A stretch of 64,000 nucleotides of DNA from Pantoea sp. Cy-639 (lineage in GTDB: Bacteria > Pseudomonadota > Gammaproteobacteria > Pseudomonadales > Pseudomonadaceae): NCBI RefSeq assembly GCF_011752525.1, contig NZ_VWXI01000006.1:124001-188000 (forward strand), in the 5' to 3' direction. The translations under genes and the position numbers were made by a program. Shown in pieces: positions 8,100-17,987 of this stretch. The notes beneath the pieces are model-generated. The model saw only the letters and a list, made by a program, of their open reading frames with translations, was not told the origin of the DNA and made no database searches. Position 1 is the first letter of the stretch; each line of letters opens with the position of its first letter.

Positions 8100-9488
8100 A
8101 TGAGCGGTAAGCACAATTCCAATGACCTCGCTCAGGGGCTCAAGCAACGGCATGTGACCATGCTGTCCATCGCAGGCGTGATCGGCGCCGGCCTGTTCGT
8201 CGGCTCCGGCCACGCCATCGCTGCCGCCGGCCCCGCCGTGCTGCTGGCCTATGCCGCCGCTGGCACCCTGGTGGTGCTGGTGATGCGCATGCTTGGCGAA
8301 ATGGCGGTCGCCTCGCCGGACACCGGTTCGTTCTCCACCTATGCCGACCGTGCCATCGGGCGCTGGGCCGGCTTCACCATCGGCTGGCTGTACTGGTGGT
8401 TCTGGGTCCTGGTGATCCCGCTGGAAGCCAACGCCGCCGCGGCCATCCTGCATGCCTGGTTCCCGTCCGTTGACCTGTGGGCGTTCTCGCTGATCATCAC
8501 CCTGGCGCTGACCATCACCAACCTGTTCAGCGTGAAGAACTACGGTGAGTTCGAGTTCTGGTTCGCCCTGCTCAAGGTGCTGGCGATCATCGGCTTCATC
8601 GTCGTCGGCTGCGCCGCCATGTTCGGCATGGTGCCGAACAGCCAGGTCAGCGGCATCAGCCACCTGTTCGATACCCAGGGTTTCATGCCCAATGGCCTGG
8701 GCGCCGTGCTGGCAGCCATGCTGACCACCATGTTCTCGTTCATGGGCACCGAGATCGTCACCATCGCCGCTGCTGAATCGAAGGACCCGGGCAAGCAGAT
8801 CAGTCGTGCGACCAACTCGGTGATCTGGCGGATCTGCCTGTTCTACCTGGTGTCGATCTTCCTGGTCGTGGCCATGGTGCCGTGGAACGACCCGACCCTG
8901 GCGGAAAAAGGCTCCTACCAGACCGTCCTCAGCATGATCGGCGTACCGAACGCCAAGCTGATCGTCGATATCGTCGTGCTGATCGCCGTGACCAGCTGCC
9001 TGAACTCGGCGCTGTACACCTCCTCGCGCATGCTGTTCTCGCTGAGCAAGCGCGGCGATGCTCCGGCTGTCGCCCAGCGCACCACCAAGGCCGGCACGCC
9101 GCACTGGGCGGTGCTGCTGTCTACCGCGGCGGCGTTCCTGTGCGTGTTCGCCAACTTCCTGGCCCCGGCCGAGGTGTTCGAGTTCCTGCTGGCCAGCTCC
9201 GGTGCCATCGCCTTGCTGGTGTACCTGGTGATCGCCGTGTCGCAGCTGCGCATGCGCAGCCAGCGTGAGGCCAGTGGCGAGAAGATCTCGTTCAAGATGT
9301 GGATGTTCCCGGGCCTGACCTGGGCGACCATCGCGTTCATCATCGCCGTGCTGGTGGTTATGGCCTTGCGCGAGGATCACCGCGCCGAGATCATCGCCAC
9401 GGCCATCCTCAGCATTGGTGTGGTGGCGGCCGGCCTGCTGGTGCATCGCCGGCGCGGTGTCGCGGCGCGCGTGGCGCTGGATAGCTGA
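8100..9488 (+). CDS. gabP: GABA / amino-acid permease (APC superfamily)
   Basis: The 462-aa protein has 12 predicted helices. It opens with the amino-acid permease signature QRHVTMLSIAGVIGAGLFVG (about residues 17-36), the unwound helix-1 substrate site of the APC fold, and has EMAVASPDTGSFSTYADRAI after helix 2. The family-typical FSFMGTEIVTIAAAESKDPG occurs near residues 212-231. The overall match is to GabP of Pseudomonas and E. coli, which imports 4-aminobutyrate by proton symport. It is transcribed alone and ends at a strong terminator. A related aromatic or neutral amino-acid substrate cannot be excluded from sequence alone. Confidence 0.82.
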   Translation: MSGKHNSNDLAQGLKQRHVTMLSIAGVIGAGLFVGSGHAIAAAGPAVLLAYAAAGTLVVLVMRMLGEMAVASPDTGSFSTYADRAIGRWAGFTIGWLYWWFWVLVIPLEANAAAAILHAWFPSVDLWAFSLIITLALTITNLFSVKNYGEFEFWFALLKVLAIIGFIVVGCAAMFGMVPNSQVSGISHLFDTQGFMPNGLGAVLAAMLTTMFSFMGTEIVTIAAAESKDPGKQISRATNSVIWRICLFYLVSIFLVVAMVPWNDPTLAEKGSYQTVLSMIGVPNAKLIVDIVVLIAVTSCLNSALYTSSRMLFSLSKRGDAPAVAQRTTKAGTPHWAVLLSTAAAFLCVFANFLAPAEVFEFLLASSGAIALLVYLVIAVSQLRMRSQREASGEKISFKMWMFPGLTWATIAFIIAVLVVMALREDHRAEIIATAILSIGVVAAGLLVHRRRGVAARVALDS

Positions 9489-9508
9489 TCCACTGGTGAA
9501 ATGAACAA

Positions 9509-9539
9509 GGCCGCGTCCTGTGAGGGGCGCGGCCTTTTT
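9509..9539 (+). terminator. Rho-independent terminator of gabP
   Basis: GGCCGCG / CGCGGCC stem with a 12-base loop, followed by TTTTT, 20 bp after the gabP stop codon. Confidence 0.85.
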
Positions 9540-9558
9540 GCTGGGCTGTGCACGGGTT

Positions 9559-9605
9559 GTGGGAGCGGGCTTGCCCGGCGATCGCTAGCGCGGGGCAAGC
9601 CCGGA
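9559..9605. repeat. P. putida-type REP hairpin
   Basis: GTGGGAGCGGGCTTGCCC and the complementary arm GGGGCAAGCCCG flank a short centre. The same motif recurs at several intergenic sites of this window, always between genes. Confidence 0.75.
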
Positions 9606-9622
9606 TCCTGTGCAATCCTGTT

Positions 9623-10066
9623 TCAGCCGAACTGCTTCTGCTGTTGCTGCTGCTTGGCCACGACTTCCGAAGCGGTGATGTAGGCGTCCTGGAACTCGTC
9701 GCTCTCCAGCCAGGCCATGGTCGTGTCCTCGTCGGCGCCGTCGAGCCATTTGCGGTAGGCGGTGAACACCATGACGATGTAGTCGGTGGAGTGCTCTTCC
9801 TTGTGACCCTTGAGGACCAGGGCCAGCAGTGGGTCGACCAGGAACACCGAGATCATCGGCACCAGGCCGTCTTCCTGGGCTTGCTTCATCTTGTCGAACA
9901 GGCTGTTGTAGCTGCCCGAGTCCATCGCCTTGTTGAACACCTGCTCGACGCTGGCGCTGTCGCCGGCGCTGGCCTTGACTGCCTGGCCGCTGCGCACCAT
10001 GCGGTTTTGCTTGGCCTTGGCGGCGGCGCGCTTGGCGCGTTTCTGTTGTTTGCTGTTGGTGGCCAT
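9623..10066 (-). CDS. Conserved hypothetical protein, basic N-terminus (147 aa)
   Basis: This soluble 147-aa protein starts MATNSKQQKRAKRAAAKAKQ, a strongly basic, probably nucleic-acid-binding tail, continues with a helical acidic body (residues about 45-135) and ends with a poly-Gln run KQQQQQKQFG. No domain is recognised. It lies on the minus strand beside ppk2, 90 bp away, but separate regulation is possible. The basic tail suggests ribosome or nucleoid association, which is only a guess. Confidence 0.7.
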   Translation of the reverse strand: MATNSKQQKRAKRAAAKAKQNRMVRSGQAVKASAGDSASVEQVFNKAMDSGSYNSLFDKMKQAQEDGLVPMISVFLVDPLLALVLKGHKEEHSTDYIVMVFTAYRKWLDGADEDTTMAWLESDEFQDAYITASEVVAKQQQQQKQFG

Positions 10067-10156
10067 GAGGGGCTGGTCCTTGGGGTATCGGTAAAGGCGC
10101 GTATTGAAGCGTAGTTGCCGGGGAAACCCAAGGGCTGCGCGGCAGCCCCCAGGGTT

Positions 10157-11167
10157 TCAGTTGAGCGGCGCCGCCGGCTCGTCCTCCTCGAACCCCCGCG
10201 ATGCCCGGCCGACCAGCAGCGCATCCGGCGCGTGCGCCACGCTAGGGTCCTTGCCCGGATAATCCAGCGAATGCAGGAAGTGACGGATGCAGTTGATCCG
10301 TGCGCGCTTCTTGTCGTCGGACTTGATCACCGTCCATGGCGCATCGGCGGTGTCGGTGTGGAAGAACATGGCCTCCTTGGCCGCGGTGTAGTCTTCCCAC
10401 TTGTCCAGCGACTTGATGTCGATGGGCGACAGTTTCCAGTGCTTGAGCGGGTCGTCGCGGCGCGAGATGAAGCGGCGCAGCTGCTCCTCGCGGTTCACCG
10501 AGAACCAGAACTTGAACAGCAGGATGCCGCTGTTGCACAGCATGCGCTCGAGGTCCGGCGCCTGGCGCATGAACTCCAGGTATTGCAGCGGGGTGCAGAA
10601 GTCCATGACCTTCTCGACCCCGGCGCGGTTGTACCAGGAGCGATCGAAGAACACCATTTCACCAGCGGTGGGCAGGTGCTGGATGTAGCGCTGGAAATAC
10701 CACTGGCCCTTCTCTTGCTCGGAGGGCTTCTCCAGGGCGACGATGCGCGCGCCGCGTGGGTTCAGGTGTTCCATGAAGCGTTTGATGGTGCCGCCCTTGC
10801 CCGCAGCGTCGCGGCCCTCGAACAGCACCACGATGCGCTGGCCGGTCTCTTTCACCCAGCTCTGCACTTTCAGCAACTCGATCTGCAGGTCGTGCTTGGC
10901 CTTCTCGTAGTCCTGGCGGCGCATGCGCGTGCGGTACGGGTAGTTGGCCGGCAGGCGTGCCGAGGTGCTGTCCTCGCTGCTGCCTTTGCGCGCGTTGGCC
11001 ACTTCCAGGGCGGCAGGTTGCTGGCTGACCTGGGTGATGGTCTCTGGCACGGCAGTGCTGGCAGCGGGCTTGCGCTGGCGTGGGCGGCGCGTGCGAGGAG
11101 CGGGCTTGGGGTGGCTGGCGCTGTCGCTGGGCGACGGCAGGAGGAGGGTGGCGGATTCTTCGCTCAT
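10157..11167 (-). CDS. ppk2: Polyphosphate kinase 2
   Basis: PPK2 transfers phosphate between polyphosphate and nucleoside diphosphates. The 336-aa protein has a low-complexity basic N-terminus (about 75 residues) and then the PPK2 kinase fold: Walker A GRDAAGKGGTIKRFMEHLNP at residues 118-137 and the lid/Walker B region VFFDRSWYNRAGVEKVMDFC from residue 172. One PPK2 domain is present, as in P. aeruginosa PA0141. I placed the start at MSEESATLL (11167), which has AGGA upstream; a 13-residue longer start is possible. It is a single-gene unit. Preference for GDP or ADP cannot be told from sequence here. Confidence 0.92.
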   Translation of the reverse strand: MSEESATLLLPSPSDSASHPKPAPRTRRPRQRKPAASTAVPETITQVSQQPAALEVANARKGSSEDSTSARLPANYPYRTRMRRQDYEKAKHDLQIELLKVQSWVKETGQRIVVLFEGRDAAGKGGTIKRFMEHLNPRGARIVALEKPSEQEKGQWYFQRYIQHLPTAGEMVFFDRSWYNRAGVEKVMDFCTPLQYLEFMRQAPDLERMLCNSGILLFKFWFSVNREEQLRRFISRRDDPLKHWKLSPIDIKSLDKWEDYTAAKEAMFFHTDTADAPWTVIKSDDKKRARINCIRHFLHSLDYPGKDPSVAHAPDALLVGRASRGFEEDEPAAPLN

Positions 11168-11287
11168 GGAGGTCCTTGCGGGATCGTTCGAGTGTCCACC
11201 TTCCATCCTATGAGCGCAGGGCGGGTGGCTTTTTGATATCGATCAACCGGGGAGAAGGATCGTGCGGGAAAAATCGCAGGCAACAAA

Positions 11288-11312
11288 AAACCCGCACTGG
11301 GCGGGTTTCTTG
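11288..11312 (-). terminator. Rho-independent terminator after tRNA-Phe
   Basis: AAACCCGC / GCGGGTTT stem, five-base loop; on the minus strand it ends in a T run, about 40 bp past the tRNA 3' end. Confidence 0.8.
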
Positions 11313-11352
11313 TGTCGCTTCGGGTAACTTTGCAACCACCAGAAGCTGAAGG

Positions 11353-11428
11353 TGGTGCCCAGAGACGGAGTCGAACCGCCGACACGAGGATTTTCAATCC
11401 TCTGCTCTACCGACTGAGCTATCTGGGC
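11353..11428 (-). tRNA. tRNA-Phe (anticodon GAA)
   Basis: The 76-nt cloverleaf on the minus strand has acceptor stem GCCCAGA/TCTGGGC, D arm AGCTCAGTCGGTAGAGC, anticodon loop TTGAAAA (anticodon GAA), T arm GGTTCGACTCC and an encoded CCA. A terminator follows it. Confidence 0.95.
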
Positions 11429-11518
11429 GACGGGGCGAATTAAAAAGGTTTTCAGATCTTCCGTCAACGATTTTTTGAAAAATTTTTAAAATAAATCCGT
11501 CGCTTACGGTTTCCGGGG

Positions 11519-11791
11519 TCAATTCGAGGGCGGAACGTAGCCTTCGGCCTGGGCGTAGTCCTCGCCGGCGAAGAACTTGTCCATCTCGGCCTGGATGAAC
11601 TTGCGATCCTCGGCATTCATCATGTTCAGGCGCTTCTCGTTGATCAGCATGGTCTGGTGGTCCTGCCACTCCTTCCAGGCCTTCTGCGAGATGTGCTCGA
11701 AGATGTCCTGGCCCTTGGCGCCCGGGTAGGGTGGACGGTCCAGGCCAGGCAGTTCTTCGTTGTACTTGCGGCACTTCACGGTGCGGGTCAT
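11519..11791 (-). CDS. yggX: Probable Fe(2+)-trafficking protein YggX
   Basis: The 90-aa protein begins [20 protein letters not shown], with the conserved Cys7 and the YggX family N-terminus, and continues with [20 protein letters not shown] and the [10 protein letters not shown] helix. YggX protects Fe-S enzymes against oxidative damage and is thought to handle labile iron. It overlaps the end of mutY by 4 bp (ATGA), the usual mutY-yggX operon, which makes sense because MutY carries a [4Fe-4S] cluster that is sensitive to oxidation. Confidence 0.95.
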   Translation of the reverse strand: MTRTVKCRKYNEELPGLDRPPYPGAKGQDIFEHISQKAWKEWQDHQTMLINEKRLNMMNAEDRKFIQAEMDKFFAGEDYAQAEGYVPPSN

Positions 11792-12855
11792 CGGGTCTCT
11801 CCTGCAATCAGTTCGTCGGCCGCGCGTTGCAGCAGCTTCTTGACCGGGGCGGCGAGGCCCAGGCGCGGCGGGGTGGCGAGGTTATACCAGAGCCAGTCGG
11901 CCTCGGCCACGTGCGCGCCGACGGGTTCGACACGCACCAGCCAGGGCTCGATCGCCAGCTGGAAATGGCTGAAGGTGTGGGTCAGGCCCGTCAGGGCCTG
12001 GCTGCCGGCCAGACGCAGACCGTGCTGGTAGGCGAGGTCTTCGAGCTGCTCGAGGCTGTCCAGCTCCGGCAGGCTCCACAGCCCGCCCCACAGCCCGGAG
12101 GACGGTCGGCGGTAGAGCAGGATCGCACCTTCGTGGTTGGTCAGCAGCGGCATCAGGGTCTTGCGCTGGGGTAGGGCCTTGCGTGGCTTGGGCTCGGGGT
12201 AGCGGGTCTCTTCGCCGTGCAGGTGCGCCTCGCAGCCGCGCTGCAACGGGCAGATCAGGCAACTGGGCTTGCTGCGGGTGCACAGCGTCGCGCCCATGTC
12301 CATCATCGCCTGGGTGAAGTGGTTGACCCGGGTCATCGGCGTGAAACGCTCGGCGCTGGCCCACAGCTGGTTGGCCACCTTCGGCTCGCCTGGGTAGCCG
12401 GCCTGGGCGGTGAAGCGGGCCAGCACGCGCTTGACGTTGCCGTCGAGGATCGGCGCGCGAATGCCCATGCTGATGCTGGCGATGGCGCCGGCGGTGGAGC
12501 GGCCGATGCCGGGCAGCTCGGTGAGCTGTTCGACACTGCGCGGGAATTCGCCGCCATGCTGCGCGACGACGATCTTCGCGGCCTTCTGCAGGTTGCGGGC
12601 GCGGGTGTAGTAGCCCAGGCCCGTCCACAGGTGCAGGACCTCGTCCTCCGGTGCCTCGGCCAGGGCCTGCACGGTGGGCAGGGCCTGCATGAAGCGGTCG
12701 AAGTAGTTGAGCACGGTGCTGACCTGGGTCTGCTGCAGCATGATTTCGGAGACCCACACCCGGTAGGGGGTGATGCGCTGTTGCCAGGGCAGGTCATGCC
12801 GGCCGTGCTGGTCGTACCAATCCAGCACGGCGCTGGAGAACTGCTGGGGGGTCAT
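11788..12855 (-). CDS. mutY: A/G-specific adenine DNA glycosylase MutY
   Basis: MutY removes adenine mispaired with 8-oxoguanine. The 355-aa protein shows catalytic Glu37 in [18 protein letters not shown], the helix-hairpin-helix [15 protein letters not shown] (about residues 114-128), catalytic Asp138 in [12 protein letters not shown], and the cluster ligands C192-x6-C199-x2-C202-x5-C208. The C-terminal part (residues about 230-350) is the NUDIX-like 8-oxoG recognition domain. It overlaps yggX downstream and the AsmA gene upstream by 4 bp each, so the three form one operon. Confidence 0.96.
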   Translation of the reverse strand: MTPQQFSSAVLDWYDQHGRHDLPWQQRITPYRVWVSEIMLQQTQVSTVLNYFDRFMQALPTVQALAEAPEDEVLHLWTGLGYYTRARNLQKAAKIVVAQHGGEFPRSVEQLTELPGIGRSTAGAIASISMGIRAPILDGNVKRVLARFTAQAGYPGEPKVANQLWASAERFTPMTRVNHFTQAMMDMGATLCTRSKPSCLICPLQRGCEAHLHGEETRYPEPKPRKALPQRKTLMPLLTNHEGAILLYRRPSSGLWGGLWSLPELDSLEQLEDLAYQHGLRLAGSQALTGLTHTFSHFQLAIEPWLVRVEPVGAHVAEADWLWYNLATPPRLGLAAPVKKLLQRAADELIAGETR

Positions 12856-15095
12856 CGCTTGAACAGCCCCTTGAGCGCGTCTTTGAGTTCTGGGCTCACC
12901 TTGTCTCCGAGTTTTTCATCGAGTTTCTGGTCGATCTTGTCCTTCAGGCGGTTGCCGGCCAGCTTGGCGGCAACCTTGCCCAGGCCGTCCTGGTCCAGGC
13001 GGCAGGCCTTGGCGCCCAGTTCCAGGGGGCCGCGGCAGCGCAGCGGCACTTCGACGCCGACATAGCGCTCGTTGACCTGGCAGGCTGGGTCGGGCATGGC
13101 GCGCTGGTCGCCGTCGACGATCACGCCGATGTTGTAGTCCATGCCCAGCACGCGCAGGTCGAGGTCGCCATGGCCGTTGACGGTCAGGCCTGGGATGCGC
13201 GCCTTCAGGTCAGGGTTGCTGGCCACGCCGTTGCGGATCACCAGGCTGCCGCGCAGTTCCTGGAAGGGTGTGTCCTTGCCGCGAGGCTCGCCGCTGAGTT
13301 GCTTGCGGTTGAGGGTGGCAATGGCCTGGCACAGCTGCTGTTCGAGGTTGGCGTTGACCAGCACGCCATCGTTGATGGTGAAGCTGGCAGTACCGTTGAG
13401 CGTGTCGACCAGCGCCTTCTGGCTGTTGCCGGTGGCGGTGAGGTCGCTGTTCAGGGTCAGCAGGCCTTTGACCGGTGGCGCCTGGTCCGGGCTTTCGCGC
13501 TTGATGAAGTGTTCCACGGGCACGCGGTTGATCCGGGTGTTCACGCCGATCTGTGGCACGGCGGGGCGCACGTCGACGCTGCCCTTGGCCTCGAAGGTAC
13601 CGTTGTACAGGCCGCCGCGCAGGGTCTGCAGGGTGATCAGGCCGCCTTGGCCGGTGGCGGTGAGCTGGGCGTCGTTGATCGGCAGTTTGTCCAGCACCAG
13701 GGCGCCGAAGGACAGGTCGGCCTGCAGGTCGAGGGCGCGCAGGCGGTCCACCGGCAGCAGCTTGTCGCTGCTCCAGGCCTCCTGGGTCGGTGCGCTCGGC
13801 AGCGGCGTGGTGCCGGCACCGGCGACGGATTCCTGCTGCTTCACTTCGGCCTGGCGCGCGGCGGCGCTGCCCTTGGCTTGCTCGCTCTTGGCCGGCAGGT
13901 AGCGGTCGGCGTCGAACTTGTCGCCCTTGAGGCGTACGCGCAGGGCCTGCTTGGCGAAGTCGTCGATGGCAACACGACCGCTGAAGCTGCTGTCGTCGAG
14001 TTTCAGCGCCAGGTCCTCGAGGGCCAGACTGTTCTGGTTGCCTTGCAGGCGAGTGACCAGCTCCAGCTGCTTGAACGCGGCGGGATCGGCGGTCGCTGGC
14101 AGCGGGTGGCCGATGCCGTCGAGGAAGGTGCGCAGGTCGAGCTGGGCGATGGACAGCCCGCCGCTGACCTGCGGCGCCTTGTCCAGGTCGCGCACGTTCA
14201 GCTCGCCGAGGGCGCGCAACTGGTTGGCCGAGACCTTCAGGCCACTCCACGAGGCGACGTTGGCGGCCAGGTCGAGCAGCACTTGGCCCTGGGCGGAAAA
14301 GGTCAGGCTCTTGCCGGCCAGCGGCTCACCCGAGGTTTCCCCGGACAGGCGCATGTCCTCGAGGTTGTAGCGCTTGAGCTTGCGGTCGAAGCGCAACTCG
14401 CCGGTCAGTTCGGTGCGGGCCTTGATGTTCGGCTGGCTGGCGCTGAGGAAGGCGCTGGCCTTGAGCGGGATGTTCACGCCCTCGTGCACCGGACCGGTGC
14501 TCAGCTGGATGCTCTCGGCACCGTAGCTCTGGCCGTTCTTCTCATCGGTGTACAGGATCCGGGCGTTGTTCACGGTCAGGCTGTCGATGTCGAGCTTGAC
14601 CGAACGCTCGCTGCTGTCCGCTTTGGGCGCGGTGGCGGCGGGCGCCTCGCCAGGCACGGTGGCCGGTGCGCCAGCGACGGCAGGGTCGGGCAGCGGCTTG
14701 CCGATGTCTTCCCAGTTGCCATGGCCATCGGCGTCGCGGGTGAGGGTGAGGTTCAGGCCCTCGACGCGCACGTCGCTCATTTGCACTTCGCGGCGCAGCA
14801 AGGGCAGTACGCGTACCGACAGGCCGAGCATCTGCAGATCGGCGAACGGCACCTTGGGGTTGTTCAGCGTGGCGATGCTCGCCTCGTGCAGCTCAAGGCC
14901 CAGCCAGGGGAACAGGCTCCAGCCGATGTCGCCGTTTAGGGTCAGTTCCACATGGGCCTTGTCGCGGGCCAGCTGGCGGATTTCGTCTTTGTAGTCGTTG
15001 GGATCGAAGAGGTGGGTCAGGGCGAAGCCCAGCGCCACGACGATCAGCAACAACCCGAGAAGTCCCAGCCCCAGGATTTTGCCGAACGCTTTCAT
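12852..15095 (-). CDS. AsmA family protein
   Basis: This 747-aa protein has one N-terminal membrane helix ([20 protein letters not shown]) followed by a large periplasmic beta-rich region. The AsmA N-terminal domain shows [20 protein letters not shown] near residues 31-50 and LELHEASI. A low-complexity Ala/Pro linker lies near residues 140-160. The conserved C-terminal AsmA_2 part occurs around residues 500-680. AsmA-like proteins are bridge-like lipid transport proteins affecting outer-membrane phospholipid supply. It is the first gene of an operon with mutY and yggX, overlapping mutY by 4 bp. Confidence 0.88.
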   Translation of the reverse strand: MKAFGKILGLGLLGLLLIVVALGFALTHLFDPNDYKDEIRQLARDKAHVELTLNGDIGWSLFPWLGLELHEASIATLNNPKVPFADLQMLGLSVRVLPLLRREVQMSDVRVEGLNLTLTRDADGHGNWEDIGKPLPDPAVAGAPATVPGEAPAATAPKADSSERSVKLDIDSLTVNNARILYTDEKNGQSYGAESIQLSTGPVHEGVNIPLKASAFLSASQPNIKARTELTGELRFDRKLKRYNLEDMRLSGETSGEPLAGKSLTFSAQGQVLLDLAANVASWSGLKVSANQLRALGELNVRDLDKAPQVSGGLSIAQLDLRTFLDGIGHPLPATADPAAFKQLELVTRLQGNQNSLALEDLALKLDDSSFSGRVAIDDFAKQALRVRLKGDKFDADRYLPAKSEQAKGSAAARQAEVKQQESVAGAGTTPLPSAPTQEAWSSDKLLPVDRLRALDLQADLSFGALVLDKLPINDAQLTATGQGGLITLQTLRGGLYNGTFEAKGSVDVRPAVPQIGVNTRINRVPVEHFIKRESPDQAPPVKGLLTLNSDLTATGNSQKALVDTLNGTASFTINDGVLVNANLEQQLCQAIATLNRKQLSGEPRGKDTPFQELRGSLVIRNGVASNPDLKARIPGLTVNGHGDLDLRVLGMDYNIGVIVDGDQRAMPDPACQVNERYVGVEVPLRCRGPLELGAKACRLDQDGLGKVAAKLAGNRLKDKIDQKLDEKLGDKVSPELKDALKGLFKR

Positions 15096-15474
15096 GGGCG
15101 AGTCCTTGTAGTCCGTTTTTGAAAATTCAGGCGGCAGAGTATAGCGCCGCGGGGGTGTGCGCTGCGTATCCGACGTTTCGACAGTGTGTGTGCCGACAGT
15201 TCATTCATTGCCAGGGTGGGCCTCGTCGCGGGGCGTTCCTGCTCACACGCAGCCCAGGGTCTTGCCCCGCGGTGATGCCAGCGCTTATGCAACCGGTTCA
15301 GTTCCCGTGAAAAACACGGTATCAGATTGCTTCCATGACGCTGGCTACTGGTAACCTTGCGCCGCCCGCGCCTCCCCGTGACCGATTGTCACGGGCGTCG
15401 AAACGGCCTGCCTTGCGTGCAGCCATCCATAGAGCCGTCCGCGTGCACAGCCCACCTACAAGAAGGAACAATCC
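15096..15474. other. 379-bp divergent promoter region
   Basis: It lies between the AsmA-mutY-yggX operon and the MFS gene. No gene, RNA or distinct repeat is seen. AAGGA stands about 8 bp before the MFS start. Promoters for both directions must lie here but none is clear enough to place. Confidence 0.4.
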
Positions 15475-17133
15475 ATGAACAGCAGTATCACGGCAGGGGC
15501 GCTGGCGAACACGCCTGGCTTCCTGTCGAAGGAGCGCATCATCGCCCGCCCGGGCTTCAATCGCTGGCTGGTGCCGCCAGCGGCCCTGGCGATCCACCTG
15601 TGCATAGGCATGGCCTATGGTTTCTCGGTGTTCTGGTTGCCGTTGTCCCAGGCCCTGGGTGTCAGCGCTCCGGTTGCCTGCGCCGCCGACATGGGCTTCG
15701 TCGCCCGCCTGTTCAGCGCCGAATGCGACTGGCCGATCTCCATGCTCAGCTGGATCTACACCCTGTTCTTCGTCTTCCTCGGCTGCTCGGCCGCGGTGCT
15801 CGGCGGCTGGCTGGAGCATGCCGGCCCCCGCAAGGCCGGCCTGGTCTCGGCGCTGTGCTGGTGCGGCGGCCTGCTGATCTCGGCGGTTGGCGTGAAGACC
15901 CATCAGCTGTGGCTGATGTGGCTTGGCTCGGGGGTGATCGGGGGGATCGGCCTGGGCCTGGGTTACATCTCGCCGGTGTCGACTCTGATCAAGTGGTTCC
16001 CGGACAAGCGCGGCATGGCCACCGGCATGGCGATCATGGGCTTCGGTGGCGGCGCCATGGTGGGTGCTCCGCTGGCCACGGCGCTCATGGGTCACTTCGC
16101 CAGTGCCAGTGAAGTGGGGGTGTGGCAAAGCTTCGTCGTCATGGCAGCGATCTACTTCGTGTTCATGACCGCGGGCGCGCTGGCCTATCGTGTACCGCCA
16201 ACCGGTTGGAAGCCTGAAGGCTGGACGCCGTCGGCAAAACAGGGCAAGGCCATGGTCACCGACCGTCACGTGCATGTCAGCGTGGCCTGGAAGACCCCGC
16301 AGTTCGCCCTGATCTGGCTGGTACTGTGCCTGAACGTGTCGGCCGGTATCGGCATCCTCGGCATGGCCTCGCCGCTGCTGCAGGAAGTGTTCGCCGGCAA
16401 GCTGCTGGGCAACACGCTGGCCTTCGGTGAACTGGATGCCGCGCAGTTGGCGCAGATCGCCGCCATCGCCGCGGGCTTCACTGGCCTGCTGAGCCTGTTC
16501 AACATCGGCGGGCGCTTCTTCTGGGCGTCGTTCTCCGACTATATCGGGCGCAAGAACACCTACTTTGCCTTCTTCGCCCTGGGCGTGGGCCTCTACAGCC
16601 TGGTCCCGAACATGGGCCATCTGGGCAATGTGGCGCTGTTCGTGACCGCGTTCTGCATCATCCTGTCGATGTACGGCGGTGGGTTCTCGACCGTGCCGGC
16701 ATATCTGGCCGACCTGTTCGGCACGCAGATGGTCGGTGCCATTCACGGTCGCCTGCTGACCGCCTGGGCGGCTGCCGGCGTGCTCGGTCCGGTACTGATC
16801 ACCTACCTGCGCGAGGCGCAACTGGCGGCGGGTGTCGAGCGGGCCGCGGCCTACGACATGACCCTGTACATCCTCGCCGGGCTGCTGGTGCTGGGCTTCA
16901 TCTGCAACCTGCTGGTACGACCGGTGGCGGACAAGCACTTCATGACCGACGCCGAGCTGGCGGCCGAGCGGGCCCTGAGCCATGACAAGGGCGCGGATTC
17001 GGCACGCTCGCTGGAGTGGCACGCGGCGCCGGGGAGCCTGCCGCTGGTGCTGCTGGCCTGGGCGGTGGTGGTGATACCGCTGGCCTGGGGGGTGTGGGTG
17101 ACCTTGCAGAAGACGGCGGTACTGTTCCACTGA
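15475..17133 (+). CDS. OFA-type MFS transporter
   Basis: This 552-aa protein has 12 or more transmembrane helices of the major facilitator superfamily. The N-terminal part GMAYGFSVFWLPLSQALGV, the loop ISPVSTLIKWFPDKRGMATG (a form of the MFS motif between helices 4 and 5) and GGRFFWASFSDYIGRKNTYF between helices 8 and 9 match the oxalate/formate antiporter (OFA) family. A long insertion between helices 1 and 2 and an extra C-terminal helix make it longer than OxlT. The substrate is likely a monocarboxylate. It is a single-gene unit ending at a hairpin. Confidence 0.8.
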   Translation: MNSSITAGALANTPGFLSKERIIARPGFNRWLVPPAALAIHLCIGMAYGFSVFWLPLSQALGVSAPVACAADMGFVARLFSAECDWPISMLSWIYTLFFVFLGCSAAVLGGWLEHAGPRKAGLVSALCWCGGLLISAVGVKTHQLWLMWLGSGVIGGIGLGLGYISPVSTLIKWFPDKRGMATGMAIMGFGGGAMVGAPLATALMGHFASASEVGVWQSFVVMAAIYFVFMTAGALAYRVPPTGWKPEGWTPSAKQGKAMVTDRHVHVSVAWKTPQFALIWLVLCLNVSAGIGILGMASPLLQEVFAGKLLGNTLAFGELDAAQLAQIAAIAAGFTGLLSLFNIGGRFFWASFSDYIGRKNTYFAFFALGVGLYSLVPNMGHLGNVALFVTAFCIILSMYGGGFSTVPAYLADLFGTQMVGAIHGRLLTAWAAAGVLGPVLITYLREAQLAAGVERAAAYDMTLYILAGLLVLGFICNLLVRPVADKHFMTDAELAAERALSHDKGADSARSLEWHAAPGSLPLVLLAWAVVVIPLAWGVWVTLQKTAVLFH

Positions 17134-17144
17134 TCGAGAGCGCT

Positions 17145-17164
17145 GGGGCGCCTTGCGCCCCTTT
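17145..17164 (+). terminator. Rho-independent terminator of the MFS gene
   Basis: GGGGCGC-CTT-GCGCCCC followed by TTT, 12 bp after the stop codon. Confidence 0.7.
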
Positions 17165-17177
17165 CGCGACACAAGAT

Positions 17178-17231
17178 CGCTCTTGCAGGGCGCGCATATA
17201 CCCAACGATTGCGCGGCCCCTGCAAGAGCGG
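17178..17231. repeat. REP-like inverted repeat before hisB
   Basis: CGCTCTTGCAGGG..CGCGC is mirrored by GCGCG..CCCCTGCAAGAGCG around a short AT-rich centre. This belongs to a second P. putida repeat type (CTGCAAGAGCGGCC), also related to the arms seen at 39.8 kb. Confidence 0.6.
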
Positions 17232-17393
17232 CCTCGGCCTGCAAAGCCGTCCCGGTCTGTTCTTGTATAGACCTGTAGAACCCTCCGTCCCCCCGTAATT
17301 ACTAGCTCTGCCATATGTCATGCGCGTTTCAAGCCGGCGCGTTCTGGGCCTATAATGAAGCCCTTTTCGCCCAATGATTTTGCGGAGCTGGTG

Positions 17394-17987
17394 ATGGTCG
17401 AACGTAAGGCTTCCGTCGAGCGCAATACCCTGGAGACCCAGGTCAAGGCCTCGATCAACCTCGATGGCAGTGGCAAGGCCCGATTCGATATCGGCGTGCC
17501 TTTCCTTGAACACATGCTGGACCAGATCGCCCGACATGGGTTGATCGATCTGGACATCGAGTGCAAGGGTGACCTGCATATCGACGATCACCATACCGTC
17601 GAGGACGTCGGCATCACCCTGGGCCAGGCATTCGCCCAGGCCATCGGCGACAAGAAGGGCATCCGCCGCTACGGCCATGCCTACGTGCCGCTGGATGAAG
17701 CCCTGTCGCGCGTGGTCATCGACTTTTCCGGTCGTCCGGGCCTGCAGATGCATGTGCCGTATACCCGCGCCAGCGTCGGTGGCTTCGATGTCGACCTGTT
17801 CCAGGAGTTCTTCCAGGGCTTCGTCAACCACGCCCTGGTGACCTTGCACATCGACAACCTGCGTGGCCACAACACCCACCACCAGATCGAGACCGTGTTC
17901 AAGGCCTTCGGCCGCGCGCTGCGCATGGCCGTCGAGCAGGACGAGCGCATGGCCGGGCAGATGCCTTCCACCAAGGGATGCCTGTAA
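17394..17987 (+). CDS. hisB: Imidazoleglycerol-phosphate dehydratase
   Basis: HisB makes imidazole-acetol phosphate in histidine biosynthesis. The 197-aa protein has the manganese-binding motifs [13 protein letters not shown] and [14 protein letters not shown] in the first half and [20 protein letters not shown] with [16 protein letters not shown] in the second, i.e. the two half-repeats of the family. I set the start at the ATG at 17394 ([13 protein letters not shown]), with GGAG upstream; a 13-residue longer frame lacks support. It is the monofunctional form without the phosphatase domain and begins the hisB-hisH-DUF2164-hisA-hisF operon. Confidence 0.96.
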   Translation: MVERKASVERNTLETQVKASINLDGSGKARFDIGVPFLEHMLDQIARHGLIDLDIECKGDLHIDDHHTVEDVGITLGQAFAQAIGDKKGIRRYGHAYVPLDEALSRVVIDFSGRPGLQMHVPYTRASVGGFDVDLFQEFFQGFVNHALVTLHIDNLRGHNTHHQIETVFKAFGRALRMAVEQDERMAGQMPSTKGCL